A DNA stretch of 64,000 nucleotides. Origin: Streptomyces sp. CC0208 (GTDB lineage Bacteria > Actinomycetota > Actinomycetes > Streptomycetales > Streptomycetaceae). The position numbers were made by a program, and so were the translations under genes. Where the stretch lies: positions 7,936,001 to 8,000,000 of the forward strand of contig NZ_CP031969.1 in assembly GCF_003443735.1 (NCBI RefSeq), read 5' to 3'. Of the stretch, positions 24,884 to 34,193 are shown one piece after another (positions within the stretch are counted from its first letter, which is position 1; each line of letters opens with the position of its first letter). The notes beneath the pieces were generated by a model, which saw nothing but the letters and a program-made list of their open reading frames with translations, was not told where the DNA came from and ran no database searches.

Positions 24884-27478
24884 GTGGCAGCCGAAGGCCC
24901 CGCCCGCGAGAAGCTCACCATCGACCTCGGCACCGAGACCGGCCCCTTCCACGGGGGAGCGAGCGGCACGCTCTACGGTCTGTACGGCGACGGTGTGCCC
25001 AGCCGCGTGGTGGTCGAGGGCATGTACCCGCGGACGGTGACGACCAAGGCCCAGGACGGCACCCAGCATCCCGGGGGCGACGCCCTGGAGATCCTGCCGC
25101 CGTTCGTCGCGGCGGGCGGCAAGGACGTCTACGTCTATCTGACCGACTTCTACCGGGGGTTTCCGTACGAGTGGCCGGGCGCCACCGGCGAGGAGCGGCT
25201 CGCCGGGCATCTGGACGTGATCCGCAGCCAGGTCGAACACGTCCTGACCCTGGGGGAGTTGAGGTCCCACGTCGTGTACGTGCCGTTCAACGAGCCCGAG
25301 GGCAACATGTTCGGCGAGGGGGAGTGGAGCTACGACGGGGTGTCCTGGCGGACCGCGCCGGACCACTATTTCGCCGCCTGGGAAGCCGCACACCGCCTCA
25401 TCAAGGACCTCGACCCGGACGCCCGCGTGGCCGGACCCAACACCTGCGTCCTGTACCCCGAGGTCAGGGACTTCCTGGAGTTCGCCAAAGCGCACGACGT
25501 ACTGCCCGACATCGTCACCTGGCACGAACTGTCCTCGCCTGCCGAGGTCCGTACCAATGTCGCCAAGTATCGTGCACTGGAACGGGAGTTGGGCATCGGT
25601 CCGCTGCCCGTCAACATCAACGAGTACGCGCACAACTATCACGTCTCCGTCCCCGGGCAGATGATCCAGTGGATCGCCGCGATCGAGGAGTCGAAGGTCG
25701 ACGCCGACCTCGCCTACTGGAACATCGCCGGCAACCTCAACGACTCGGCGGTGGAGGCGAACAAGGCCAACGGCCAGTGGTGGCTGTACAACGCCTACGG
25801 ACAGCTGACCGGGAACACCGTCCGGGTCGTCGCCCCGCACCCCAACGAGCAGTACACCCTCCAGGGCGTGGCCACCCTCGACCGGGTCAAGCGCCAGGCC
25901 AGGGCGCTGTTCGGGGGCGCGGGCGGTACCGCGGACGTCGTGTTCGAGGGCGTGGACGCGGAGGTGTTCGGCACCGTGGTCCACCTGCGTCTCGTGGAGA
26001 TCGCCTGGACGGGACAAGTGGGGTCCGGCGCACAGCCGTTGCGCCTGCTGGACGAGGAACTCCCGGTCCACGACGGCAAGGTGACGTTGCATCTCGCCGA
26101 CCTGGACGCGATGTCCGCCTACCAGGCGATCCTGTCGCCGGGCGGCAACGGGGCCGTGACGCTGCCGTCCGCGGTGCGCTGGAGACGGACGTACGAGGCC
26201 GAGGACGCCACCTGGACGGGCGGCGGTTACTCGAAGAACGGGCCCGAGGGATCGCCGTTGGCCGTCGACCGGTTCGCGACCTCCGGCGGCTACCACGTGG
26301 GCGGGCTGCGCACCGGCTCCGACGGCGTGCTCGCCTTCGACGTCGAGGTCCCGGAGGACGGGACCTACGACCTGGCCGTCTTCGCGGGCTCCCACAACCT
26401 CGCCGAACTGGTGCGGGAGCAGGGTCCCACCAACGTCTTCCTGCGCGTCGACGGCGAGGACCCGCGCGAACTGCGGCTGCCGCTCGGCTACAAGTGGGCG
26501 GTGTGGGGCCACACCGACACCCGCGTGGAGCTGACCGCGGGCCCTCACCGGATCACCCTCGCCGCCCAGGACCCCGACCTCGGGCTCACCAAGGGGGACG
26601 CGGCCGTCGACAAGCTGGACGTCATGCTGCGGGAGAAGGACGAAACCGCGCTGTACGACGCCGAGTTCGCGGACCTCGGCGGCGGGGCCCGGGTCAGCCA
26701 CGCGCACCGCGGCGCCTCGGGACCCGGGGTGGCGGTGCTCCCGCGGGGTGGCACCGTCACCTTCTGGGCGTACGCGGCCGACGACGGCGAAGCCTCCGTG
26801 ACCGTCGACGTGCTCGGGCCCGGAGAGGGCGTGCTGAGCGTCAACGGCGAGGAGGTCGGGCGCGTCGAGCGCGGCGCCGTACCGCTCTTCCTCGCCGGAG
26901 GCGTCAACAAGATCACGGTCACCGGGAGCTCGGACCGGCTGATCGTGGACCGGCTGCGCGTCGCCCCCTCGCGCGGCCTGCTGCCCACGACCGTGTACGC
27001 CGCCGAGGAAGGCATCCTGACCGGCGCGGCGACGGTCACCGGGTACCCGTACGCCACCGGCGGCAAGGCGGTCGACGGCGTCGGTGCCGGGCCCGCGAAC
27101 GCGCTCACCCTCACGGTCACGGCGGACCGCGCCGGACGGCACGCGCTGACGATCCGCTACTCCAACGGTGAGCAGCCCCCGTCCACCCACTACAACCCGG
27201 ACCCCGTCTGCCGCCACGCCGACGTCTCCGTCAACGGCGCCCCCGCCCACCGCGTCCTGTTCCCCACCACCTTCCACTTCAACAACTTCTGGAACCTGTC
27301 CCTGCCGGTCACCCTGCGCCCGGGCCTCAACACGCTCACCTTCACCGCCGACGAACTCCCCGACTTCGCCGGGGACACCAGGAACGAGTTCGGCCAGCGC
27401 TCCGCCCACGCCCCCGTCATCGACCAGATCACGGTGACCCCGCTCGCGCCCACGGAGACCGAGGCGCGTCCCTTCTAG
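24884..27478 (+). CDS. Clan GH-A-like glycoside hydrolase with two carbohydrate-binding modules
   Basis: 864 residues from GTG 24884 (AAGGA 8 bases upstream). Residues about 1-400 look like a TIM-barrel hydrolase: VPFNEPEG supplies the acid/base Glu137 and VNINEYAH the nucleophile Glu247, a spacing typical of clan GH-A. Residues about 437-585 (TYEAEDATWTGGGY onward) form a CBM35-like module, and about 704-855 a second CBM-like module. No signal peptide is visible, odd for a CBM enzyme, so export is either absent or non-classical. No single GH family can be assigned by eye. It converges on an aldo/keto reductase whose stop it shares. Confidence 0.75.
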   Translation: MAAEGPAREKLTIDLGTETGPFHGGASGTLYGLYGDGVPSRVVVEGMYPRTVTTKAQDGTQHPGGDALEILPPFVAAGGKDVYVYLTDFYRGFPYEWPGATGEERLAGHLDVIRSQVEHVLTLGELRSHVVYVPFNEPEGNMFGEGEWSYDGVSWRTAPDHYFAAWEAAHRLIKDLDPDARVAGPNTCVLYPEVRDFLEFAKAHDVLPDIVTWHELSSPAEVRTNVAKYRALERELGIGPLPVNINEYAHNYHVSVPGQMIQWIAAIEESKVDADLAYWNIAGNLNDSAVEANKANGQWWLYNAYGQLTGNTVRVVAPHPNEQYTLQGVATLDRVKRQARALFGGAGGTADVVFEGVDAEVFGTVVHLRLVEIAWTGQVGSGAQPLRLLDEELPVHDGKVTLHLADLDAMSAYQAILSPGGNGAVTLPSAVRWRRTYEAEDATWTGGGYSKNGPEGSPLAVDRFATSGGYHVGGLRTGSDGVLAFDVEVPEDGTYDLAVFAGSHNLAELVREQGPTNVFLRVDGEDPRELRLPLGYKWAVWGHTDTRVELTAGPHRITLAAQDPDLGLTKGDAAVDKLDVMLREKDETALYDAEFADLGGGARVSHAHRGASGPGVAVLPRGGTVTFWAYAADDGEASVTVDVLGPGEGVLSVNGEEVGRVERGAVPLFLAGGVNKITVTGSSDRLIVDRLRVAPSRGLLPTTVYAAEEGILTGAATVTGYPYATGGKAVDGVGAGPANALTLTVTADRAGRHALTIRYSNGEQPPSTHYNPDPVCRHADVSVNGAPAHRVLFPTTFHFNNFWNLSLPVTLRPGLNTLTFTADELPDFAGDTRNEFGQRSAHAPVIDQITVTPLAPTETEARPF

Positions 27479-28530
27479 AGCACCTCGGTCGCGGTGCGCC
27501 GGTACCCCGAGCGCCGGTCGTCGATGGCCTGCCAGCGGTCGCCGTAGATGTTGCTGACGATGGCCGGCTCCCGTACGAAGTCGTGCGGGAAGCCGAGCGG
27601 CACCGCGCTCACCTCGTCCAGACGGGCGAGAGCGTCGGCGTCGAGACGGACGTCGACGCTGCCCAGGTTGTCGGCGAGCTGGCTCTCCCTGGTGGCCGCG
27701 ACGATGGGCACGACGTTGCCGGGCCGGCCGAGCAGCCACGCCAGCGCCACCTGGGCCGGGCTCCAGCCACCCTGTTCGGCGATCTCCATGACGGCCGTGA
27801 CGATCTGCTCCTGCTGCGGGCTCGGCTTGTCGCCGCCCCAGGTGTCCAGGCGGCCGGTCTCACCCCGCCGGTACTTGCCGGTCAGCTTCCCGCCCGCCAG
27901 CGGCGACCACGCCAGCACCGCCTGGCCGAAGGCCCGTGCCTGGGGGAGCAGTTCACGCTCCGGAGTGCGCTCCAGCAGGTTGTAGTGCAACTGTGAACCC
28001 GCGAAGGCGGTCCACCCCCGCAACTCCGCAAGGGTGCCGGCCTGCGCGATCTCCCAGGCGGGCCAGTCGGAGACCCCGACGTAGAGCACCTTGCCCGTGC
28101 GTACGAGGTCGTCGAGCGCCCGCATGACCTCCTCGACCGGCGTGAAGTTGTCGCGGGCGTGCACCCACAGGATGTCCAGCCGGTCGGTGCGCAGCCTGTC
28201 GAGACTCGCCTCCACCGACTGCACGAGGTTCTTGCGGTGGTTGCCCGCCGAGTTGACGTCCCCCGCACGGGTCCCGCAGGTGAACTTGCTGGCCAGCACG
28301 AACTCCTCACGCCGCCCGCCGAGCAGCTCGCCGAGGATGCGCTCCGAGGTGCCGCCCGAGTAGTTGTTCGCCGTGTCGACGAAGTTGCCGCCCGCGTCGG
28401 CGTAGGCGTCGAGAAGCCTGGCACTGGTCTCCTTGTCGGAGCCGTAGGCGGGATCCTCGCCCATGACCATCGCGCCGAGGCTCAGCTCGCTCACGCGCAG
28501 GCCGGTCTTGCCGAACAGTGTGTACCGCAC
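27475..28530 (-). CDS. Aldo/keto reductase
   Basis: 351 residues of the AKR barrel. The catalytic tetrad is visible: Asp in NFVDTANNYSGG near residue 52, Tyr57, Lys in VLASKFTCGT near 82 and His in ILWVHARDNF near 123. C-terminal NADPH-binding PIVAATRESQLADNLGS lies near 275. The family reduces carbonyl compounds with NADPH, and this branch (potassium-channel-beta/YajO-like) acts on sugars or small aldehydes. Its TAG stop and the TAG stop of the convergent hydrolase share the palindrome CTAG, so there is no space between them. The substrate is unknown. Confidence 0.93.
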   Translation of the reverse strand: MRYTLFGKTGLRVSELSLGAMVMGEDPAYGSDKETSARLLDAYADAGGNFVDTANNYSGGTSERILGELLGGRREEFVLASKFTCGTRAGDVNSAGNHRKNLVQSVEASLDRLRTDRLDILWVHARDNFTPVEEVMRALDDLVRTGKVLYVGVSDWPAWEIAQAGTLAELRGWTAFAGSQLHYNLLERTPERELLPQARAFGQAVLAWSPLAGGKLTGKYRRGETGRLDTWGGDKPSPQQEQIVTAVMEIAEQGGWSPAQVALAWLLGRPGNVVPIVAATRESQLADNLGSVDVRLDADALARLDEVSAVPLGFPHDFVREPAIVSNIYGDRWQAIDDRRSGYRRTATEVL

Positions 28531-28634
28531 GATCAGTTCCCCTTCAGGCAGGTCGTGCGTACGACGCTAGGAGCTGGAGCGCACTTCAACGCAACCCCCT
28601 TCCGGGACGGCGGCCAGTCGGCCGACGGCCCGCG

Positions 28635-29957
28635 TCACCCCCGTCCGGCCGGCGCCGCCAGCTTGCGCAACCGGCGCCAGTTCAGGCGGGGTTGTGCCGT
28701 CGGTACGCCCGGACGTTTCCTCGGGACGCGGACGCGAAGTGCCCCGGGGGCGATACGGCAGTGGACCGGGGCGGGCAGCACCAGGGCCTCGCCGTCGACG
28801 CCGACCTCGATCTCCGGGTGGTCGGCGTCGACGACCACCTCCCGCGCGGACAGCACCGCGAGACCCTGCGGAGCGGGGTCGAGGAGCAGCGCCGCCGCCT
28901 CGGCCGCACTGTCCACCCGGACACCGAGGACGCCGAGCAGCCCGGAATCGAGCCGCTCGCGGCGGCCGAGGCCCACGGGGTCACCGGTGCGGTAGGCGTT
29001 GTTGCTCACCAGCACGGCCTGCGGGCCGTCGATGGTGGTCGCGTCGATCCGCGCGGTCAGCTGCGGGCCGCGCTGCCGGGTGAGCAGATCGGGCAGGAGC
29101 TCCAGCGTGGTGCCGATCTTGTCGTCGCGGTAGGCGGGACTCTGGACGACCGCCGCGTACGCGCCGAAGGAGGCGTTGTTGACGAACGGACGGCCCGCCA
29201 CGAAGCCGAGGTCCACCCGGAGTTCGACCCCGTCGGTGAGCGCGTCGAGGCAGGCCGAGGGGTCGGTGCGGTCGAGGCCGAGGTCCATGGCGAAGTGGTT
29301 GCGGGTGCCGGCGGAGACGACGAGGAACGGCAGGTCGTGTTCCGCGGCGACGGCGGCGACCAGCGCCTGGGTGCCGTCGCCGCCGGCGACGCCGAGCAGG
29401 TCCGCTCCCTCCGCCACGGCCGCCCGTGCCAGCGCGGTCACGTCCTGGTGTTCCTCCGGGTCCAGCAACACCACCTGGGCGCCCAGGTGTTCGGCCTTCT
29501 CCCGCAGCCGGAACTGCTCGACCTTCCCGCCTCCGGAGCGGGGGTTCATGATCAGGAAGGGGCGCCGCACGGACCGCGCCCGGTGCTCCTTCATCCGCTT
29601 CGGTCGGGTACCTGCGCTGCGCAGCGCGTACCGTCCGCTCCACACGGCCACGCTCCACAGCACCGGCGTCAGCAGGATCACCCATCCCAGGGTGACCACG
29701 AACAGGACCAGGACGAGCGCGGGGGTGACGACCGTGAGGCCCGCCGCCAGCCAGCGCTCCGGGCCGCGCCGCGTCAGCGTCCACCACACCGCCGCCGCCG
29801 TGACGGCCGCGCCCGCGAGCCCGGCGGCCAGCAGCAGAACGCCGCCGAGGCCGCCGTAGGCGAGAGGGAGCAGGACCGCGAGGGCGGCCGTCGCCAGGGA
29901 CGTCCTGGCCGCCCATCTCTGCCTGCGAAAGGCCGGGGCGTTCAGGTCCACGCTCAT
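28635..29957 (-). CDS. Diacylglycerol kinase-like lipid kinase with membrane domain
   Basis: 440 residues from ATG 29957 (GGAGG 7 bases upstream). About four membrane helices occupy residues 18-115, then the DAGK catalytic domain follows: FLIMNPRSGGGKVEQF near residue 135 (nucleotide loop), GVAGGDGTQ near 190 (GGDGT catalytic motif) and VSAGTRNHFAMDLGLD near 214. The C-terminal lobe runs to the end. The family phosphorylates diacylglycerol, sphingoid or related lipids; fusion to an N-terminal membrane domain places it at the cytoplasmic membrane. The gene upstream is a VOC protein on the same strand, 94 bases away. Confidence 0.9.
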   Translation of the reverse strand: MSVDLNAPAFRRQRWAARTSLATAALAVLLPLAYGGLGGVLLLAAGLAGAAVTAAAVWWTLTRRGPERWLAAGLTVVTPALVLVLFVVTLGWVILLTPVLWSVAVWSGRYALRSAGTRPKRMKEHRARSVRRPFLIMNPRSGGGKVEQFRLREKAEHLGAQVVLLDPEEHQDVTALARAAVAEGADLLGVAGGDGTQALVAAVAAEHDLPFLVVSAGTRNHFAMDLGLDRTDPSACLDALTDGVELRVDLGFVAGRPFVNNASFGAYAAVVQSPAYRDDKIGTTLELLPDLLTRQRGPQLTARIDATTIDGPQAVLVSNNAYRTGDPVGLGRRERLDSGLLGVLGVRVDSAAEAAALLLDPAPQGLAVLSAREVVVDADHPEIEVGVDGEALVLPAPVHCRIAPGALRVRVPRKRPGVPTAQPRLNWRRLRKLAAPAGRG

Positions 29958-30051
29958 GTGCTCCTCCACTGCTCGGCGCCCTCCGGCCACGGCGGTCGGC
30001 GGAGCATATCCAAGTCGTCGAAACGACCGGCACCGTGTGGGGGTACCGGGC

Positions 30052-30444
30052 TCAGGTTCCCGGCCGGTACCGGATCGGATGGTCCGCCGGCACCTCCACC
30101 AGCACGATCGGGGTGCCGTCCGGGTCCGCCACCCACATCTCGACGAGCCCCCACGGTTCCCTGACCGGCGGCCGTACGATCTCGACACCCTTGGCCAGAA
30201 GCTCCTCGTGCGCCGCGGTCACGTCCGGGACCTGGAGCCACAGCCGGACGTCCGCGGCCGGCGGCGCCTCGGAGCGTCCCGACAGCTCCAGGAACCCACC
30301 GCCGAGGAAGTAGACGGTGCCCCGCTCCGGGCCCGTACCGAACTCGCGGTATACGGCGAGGCCCAGCTGGTCGCCGTAGAAGACTCGGGAACGCTCCGGA
30401 TCCGTTGGCCGCAGCAGGACGCGGCCACTCAGTACGTGCACCAT
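30052..30444 (-). CDS. VOC family (glyoxalase-fold) protein
   Basis: 130 residues, the size of a single VOC domain with two paired beta-alpha-beta-beta-beta units. VLLRPTDPERSRVFYGDQLGL at the start and PWGLVEMWVADPDGTPIVLVE near residue 96 match the two halves of the glyoxalase/bleomycin-resistance/dioxygenase superfamily. Metal-ligand residues are not fully clear. Activities in this fold range widely, so only the superfamily is called. It is divergent from the GNAT gene. Confidence 0.88.
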   Translation of the reverse strand: MVHVLSGRVLLRPTDPERSRVFYGDQLGLAVYREFGTGPERGTVYFLGGGFLELSGRSEAPPAADVRLWLQVPDVTAAHEELLAKGVEIVRPPVREPWGLVEMWVADPDGTPIVLVEVPADHPIRYRPGT

Positions 30445-30515
30445 GCGGGCGAGCCTATCCGGGGCGTTACTCTCGACTCTGCCCCAGTCGTGCCTCTGAA
30501 GTGGAGATGCGCCCC

Positions 30516-31052
30516 ATGGAGACCACCGCCGGCCTCACTTTCCGTGACGCCACCGACGCCGACGTGGACACGCTGGTCGCGCTGGTCGAGTCGGCGTACC
30601 GCGGCGAGGACAGCCGGGCCGGGTGGACCACCGAGGCGGACATCCTGGAGGGGCAGCGGACGGACCCGGAGGGTGTGCTGGCGGTCATCAAGTCGCCCGA
30701 CAGCAGGCTGCTGACCGTGGAGCGGGACGGGCAGGTCGTCGCCTGCTGCCAGCTCGAACACCGGGGCACCCACGCGTACTTCGGGATGTTCGCGGTCAGC
30801 CCGAGCCTTCAGGGCGGCGGCCTCGGCAAGGTGATCATCGCGGAGGCGGAGCGCATCGCGCGGGAGACCTGGGGTGTCACCGAGATGCACATGACCGTGA
30901 TCTCCGTGCGCGAGGACCTCATCGCCTGGTACGAGCGGCGCGGCTACCGCCGTACGGGACAGATGACGCCCTTCCCGTACGGCGACGAGCGCTTCGGACT
31001 TCCGCAGCGCGAGGACCTGCAGTTCGAGCTGCTGGTCAAGAAGTTCGCCTGA
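30516..31052 (+). CDS. GNAT family N-acetyltransferase
   Basis: 178 residues from ATG 30516, which has GTGGAG 9 bases upstream; the ATG 9 bases earlier is too close to that site. TFRDATDADVDTLVALVESAY starts the fold, MFAVSPSLQGGGLGKVII near residue 95 is the acetyl-CoA-binding motif A, and VREDLIAWYERRGYRRTGQ near 130 is motif B. The acceptor is unknown. It ends 3 bases from the convergent glycerophosphodiesterase gene. Confidence 0.9.
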   Translation: METTAGLTFRDATDADVDTLVALVESAYRGEDSRAGWTTEADILEGQRTDPEGVLAVIKSPDSRLLTVERDGQVVACCQLEHRGTHAYFGMFAVSPSLQGGGLGKVIIAEAERIARETWGVTEMHMTVISVREDLIAWYERRGYRRTGQMTPFPYGDERFGLPQREDLQFELLVKKFA

Positions 31053-31055
31053 TCG

Positions 31056-31739
31056 TCACGCCGTGAAGCGGCCGGTGCGCTTGATCTCCGGGTAGTCGGT
31101 CGTCGCGCCGTCCAGCCCCAGGGCCCGTACCAGCCGCAGCTGGTCCTGGGTGTTCACCACCCAGCCGATGATCTTCAGGTCCGCCTTGCGGGCCGCCTGC
31201 ACGACCTCCAGGGTCAGCCGGCGGATGTTCAGGCAGACCGTCTCCGCACCGGCCTCGACGGCGCGCTCCACGATGTCGGGGCCGAACCGGCTGCCGATGA
31301 GCGCGGTCCGTACGCCGGGCACCAGCCGGCCGATCTCGGCGATCGCCTCGTCGTGGAACGAGGAGACCTCGACCCGGGAGACCAGATCCCGCCGGAGCAG
31401 GACCTCCGCCAGCGCGCGGGCCGCCCCGAGGTCCTTGATCTCGGCCTGGAGCGGCGATCGCACGGCGTCCAGGACCTCCTCGAACACCGGGACGTGTTCC
31501 CCGCGGCCCGCGTCCAGGGCGCGCAGTTCGCTGAGGGTCTTCTCGGCGATCGGGCCGGTTCCGTCGGTCGTGCGGTCCACGTCGGTGTCGTGCATGACGA
31601 CGAGGGCGCCGTCCTTGCTCAGATGCAGATCGAGTTCGATGACGTCGAGGCCGGCCTGCTGGGCGGCGACGAAGGAACGGAGGGTGTTCTCGGGTTCGGT
31701 ACCCATGACTCCGCGATGACCGATGGTAAGGAAGTTCAA
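31056..31739 (-). CDS. Glycerophosphodiester phosphodiesterase
   Basis: 227 residues. The GDPD signature is complete: GHRGVMGTEPENTLRSF near residue 7 with the catalytic His-Arg and Glu-Asn, DVIELDLHLSKDG near 31 (Glu and Asp metal ligands) and VVMHDTDVDRTTDGTG near 46 with the second catalytic histidine. The C-terminal GWVVNTQDQLRLVRALGLDGATTDYP completes the barrel. It hydrolyses glycerophosphodiesters to glycerol 3-phosphate and an alcohol. No signal peptide is seen, so it is cytoplasmic. The gene is alone on its strand here. Confidence 0.94.
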   Translation of the reverse strand: MNFLTIGHRGVMGTEPENTLRSFVAAQQAGLDVIELDLHLSKDGALVVMHDTDVDRTTDGTGPIAEKTLSELRALDAGRGEHVPVFEEVLDAVRSPLQAEIKDLGAARALAEVLLRRDLVSRVEVSSFHDEAIAEIGRLVPGVRTALIGSRFGPDIVERAVEAGAETVCLNIRRLTLEVVQAARKADLKIIGWVVNTQDQLRLVRALGLDGATTDYPEIKRTGRFTA

Positions 31740-31945
31740 GGTTCAACTCGCTTCCGTCGACGGCGGCTCGGTGCAGAGCCGCAGCCTAACGGCTACGCCG
31801 CGTGAGGGACCCGTGCGTGCGCGAGGGATCGCGGGGGCGGACGGGGGAGTGGGCACGGTTACCCGGAATCGCTGCGTTCATGGCGCTCGACAGGAAAAAG
31901 TTCGGTGACCATTGGGTTGCGCAGGACAACTTCCCGAGGCTCCTC

Positions 31946-31982
31946 TTGCTGGGAGGAAGCTCGTATGTATACGGTCTCCGTA
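31946..31982 (+). promoter_or_regulatory. Candidate promoter and dyad before the DUF6421 operon
   Basis: TTGCTG (31946-31951) and TATACG (31968-31973) are 16 bases apart. Overlapping the -10, TACGG-TCT-CCGTA (31970-31982) is a perfect 5-base-arm dyad. Both lie within 65 bases of the DUF6421 start. The regulator is unknown. Confidence 0.35.
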
Positions 31983-32010
31983 CGTGAGGTTCTCCCGTGG
32001 AGGATGGGGC

Positions 32011-33408
32011 ATGACGGAAATTCTTGTGCAGGCGGCGTCGGAGGAGCGGATTCCTCCCATGGCAAGGGTGGTGGAGCGCCCGGCATGGCCTGTGCTCAAG
32101 GATGCCGTGGAGCGGATCCGGCCATGGCAGTCCAAGGACGGGTCGATCGACTTCGAGGCCGAGGGTGCGCCTACCCGCGAGGACGCCGAGACCGCCGTAC
32201 GGCGTGTCGTCGAGGCCGTGCAGGAGCTGTCACCGCTGCTGCCGCACGACGCCGACTACCACGCCGCGCTCGTCAAGGACCTCCTGCGCTGGTCCGAGGG
32301 CGGCTTCGAGGTACCCGACTTCCTCGACTCCCTGCTGGCCTTCCAGCCCGCCGCGAACCGCGCTGACGGCCTCCAGCACCTGGTCGTCTTCCCGATGTAC
32401 ACGCAGAACGGCAACCCCGACCGCAACCTGGAGGCGGTCGTGCTGCGCATGGTCTGGCCCGAGTGGCTGGCCGAGCTGGAGCGCACCCGCTACGACAACC
32501 CCCTGTTCTGCGGCATCAAGTTCGAGGACTTCACGGCCGGCTACGACACCAACTCGGCCGTCCTCTTCCCGGAGACCATCGCCGTGCGCGAGGCGCCTGA
32601 ACGTTTCTCCTGGGGCGGCATCTTCTGCGACCGCGAGGCCGCCCGCTTCCGCCGGGTCACCGACGCGGCCGTCGACATCCTGGGCCTGGAGCTGCCCGAG
32701 GACATCGCCGCGATGGTCCACGACCAGAAGCGCTGCGAGGAGGCCTTCGTCCTGTGGGACATGGTCCACGACCGCACCCACAGCCACGGCGACCTGCCCT
32801 TCGACCCGTTCATGATCAAGCAGCGCCAGCCGTTCTGGATGTACGGCCTCGAGGAGCTCCGCTGCGACCTCACCGCCTTCAAGGAGGCCGTGAAACTGCA
32901 GGCCGACGGCGTCCCGCAGGCCCGTGACGTGCAGTACGCGGTCCTCTTCGACCGCATGTTCCGTTTCCCGGTCACCGGCGAGCGCGTGCGCAACTACGAC
33001 GGCCTCGGCGGCCAGCTCCTCTTCGCCTACCTGCACCAGCACGACGTCGTCCGCTGGACCGACAACAAGCTGTTCATCGACTGGCAGCGCGCCTCCGTGG
33101 TCACCAACCAGCTGTGCGCCGAGATCGAGGACCTGTACCGAGCGGGCATCGACCGCCCGAAGCTCGTCCACTGGTTCGCCGCGTACGACCTGGTGTCGCA
33201 GTACCTCGCCCCGCACCCGGGCTCCAAGTGGGCCAAGGGTCCCGACGCCCTGGACCTGTCGCTGCCGCCCCGGAAACTCGTCGATGACGTGCTTCCGGAC
33301 GAGTTTCCGCTGAGCATGTTCTATGAGGCCCTCTCCAAGAAGCTCAAGAACGTGATCGCCTCCACGCGGGGCATCACGGCGGAGAGTGCCGAGCGGGTCG
33401 CCGCGTGA
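32011..33408 (+). CDS. DUF6421 family protein
   Basis: 465 residues from ATG 32011 with GGAGG 7 bases upstream. It belongs to a conserved streptomycete family (DUF6421) of unknown function. The chain is soluble, lacks a signal peptide, and has a conserved-looking histidine/aspartate cluster LWDMVHDRTHSHGDLPFDPF near residue 255 that could bind metal, plus QPFWMYGLEELRCDLTAF near 275. This resembles a hydrolase or peptidase-like metal site, but that is inference only. It is the first gene of a three-gene unit in which each stop overlaps the next start by 4 bases, so it should act with the SDR and the threonine aldolase. Confidence 0.85.
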   Translation: MTEILVQAASEERIPPMARVVERPAWPVLKDAVERIRPWQSKDGSIDFEAEGAPTREDAETAVRRVVEAVQELSPLLPHDADYHAALVKDLLRWSEGGFEVPDFLDSLLAFQPAANRADGLQHLVVFPMYTQNGNPDRNLEAVVLRMVWPEWLAELERTRYDNPLFCGIKFEDFTAGYDTNSAVLFPETIAVREAPERFSWGGIFCDREAARFRRVTDAAVDILGLELPEDIAAMVHDQKRCEEAFVLWDMVHDRTHSHGDLPFDPFMIKQRQPFWMYGLEELRCDLTAFKEAVKLQADGVPQARDVQYAVLFDRMFRFPVTGERVRNYDGLGGQLLFAYLHQHDVVRWTDNKLFIDWQRASVVTNQLCAEIEDLYRAGIDRPKLVHWFAAYDLVSQYLAPHPGSKWAKGPDALDLSLPPRKLVDDVLPDEFPLSMFYEALSKKLKNVIASTRGITAESAERVAA

Positions 33409-34193
33409 GCGACCGCACCACAACAGCTCAGGAGGCGAAGCGCATGGTGGGGAACGGAGCTCTCAGCGGTGCGGTGATCGCGGTGGCGGGCGCGGGCGGT
33501 CCCGCGGGCCGCGCGACACTGCTGCGACTCGCCGAGGCGGGCGCGACCGTCGTCGGCGCGGACAACGACCCGGAGCGGCTCGCGGAGGCCGTCGACGCGG
33601 CGAGCTACGCCTCGGGCGGCGCCACCGTGACCGGTGAGCCGGTCGACCTGCTCGACCTGGAGTCCACCCGCGACTGGGCCGCGCACATCGAGAAGGACTT
33701 CGGCCGGGTCGACGGCCTGGTCCACCTCGTCGGCGGCTGGCGCGGCAGCGAGACCTTCATCAAGTCGAGCCTGGACGACTGGGACTTCCTGGAGCTGCTG
33801 CTCATCCGTACCGTGCAGCACACCTCCCTGGCCTTCTTCGAGGGCCTGCAGCGCAGCGAGCGCGGCCGCTATCTCCTGATCAGCGCCGCCGGCGCGACGA
33901 AGCCCACGGCGGGCAACGCCTCGTACGCCGCCGCCAAGGCCGCCGCCGAGGCCTGGACGCTCGCTCTCGCCGACGCCTTCCGCAAGGCCGGGGGCGCCGA
34001 CGGGCCGACCTCCGCGGCTGCGATCCTGGTGGTGAAGGCACTGGTGCACGAGGCCATGCGCGCCGAGCGGCCCAACGCGAAGTTCGCGGGCTTCACGGAC
34101 GTCAAGGATCTGGCCGAGGCGATCGCCGGTGTCTGGGACAAGCCCGCCGCCGAAGTGAACGGAAACCGTCTGTGGCTCACCGAGAAGCCGTGA
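33405..34193 (+). CDS. Short-chain dehydrogenase/reductase
   Basis: 262 residues from GTG 33405, whose GTGA overlaps the DUF6421 stop; an alternative ATG at 33444 has AGGAGG 10 bases upstream, so the real start is not settled. The Rossmann motif is VIAVAGAGGPAGRATLLRLAEAG near residue 30 (a GxGGPxG variant of TGxxxGxG), DGLVHLVGGW near 102 replaces NNAG, and the catalytic Ser/Tyr/Lys are in LLISAAGA and SYAAAKAA near 152-170. The substrate is unknown. Translational coupling with DUF6421 and the threonine aldolase suggests a common pathway. Confidence 0.88.
   Translation: MSDRTTTAQEAKRMVGNGALSGAVIAVAGAGGPAGRATLLRLAEAGATVVGADNDPERLAEAVDAASYASGGATVTGEPVDLLDLESTRDWAAHIEKDFGRVDGLVHLVGGWRGSETFIKSSLDDWDFLELLLIRTVQHTSLAFFEGLQRSERGRYLLISAAGATKPTAGNASYAAAKAAAEAWTLALADAFRKAGGADGPTSAAAILVVKALVHEAMRAERPNAKFAGFTDVKDLAEAIAGVWDKPAAEVNGNRLWLTEKP

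Noticed and set aside
24842..27739. A 965-codon minus-strand open frame antisense to the CBM hydrolase
   Set aside because: High-GC codon structure opens long antisense frames; the composition is unlike a protein and the plus strand has a coherent enzyme.
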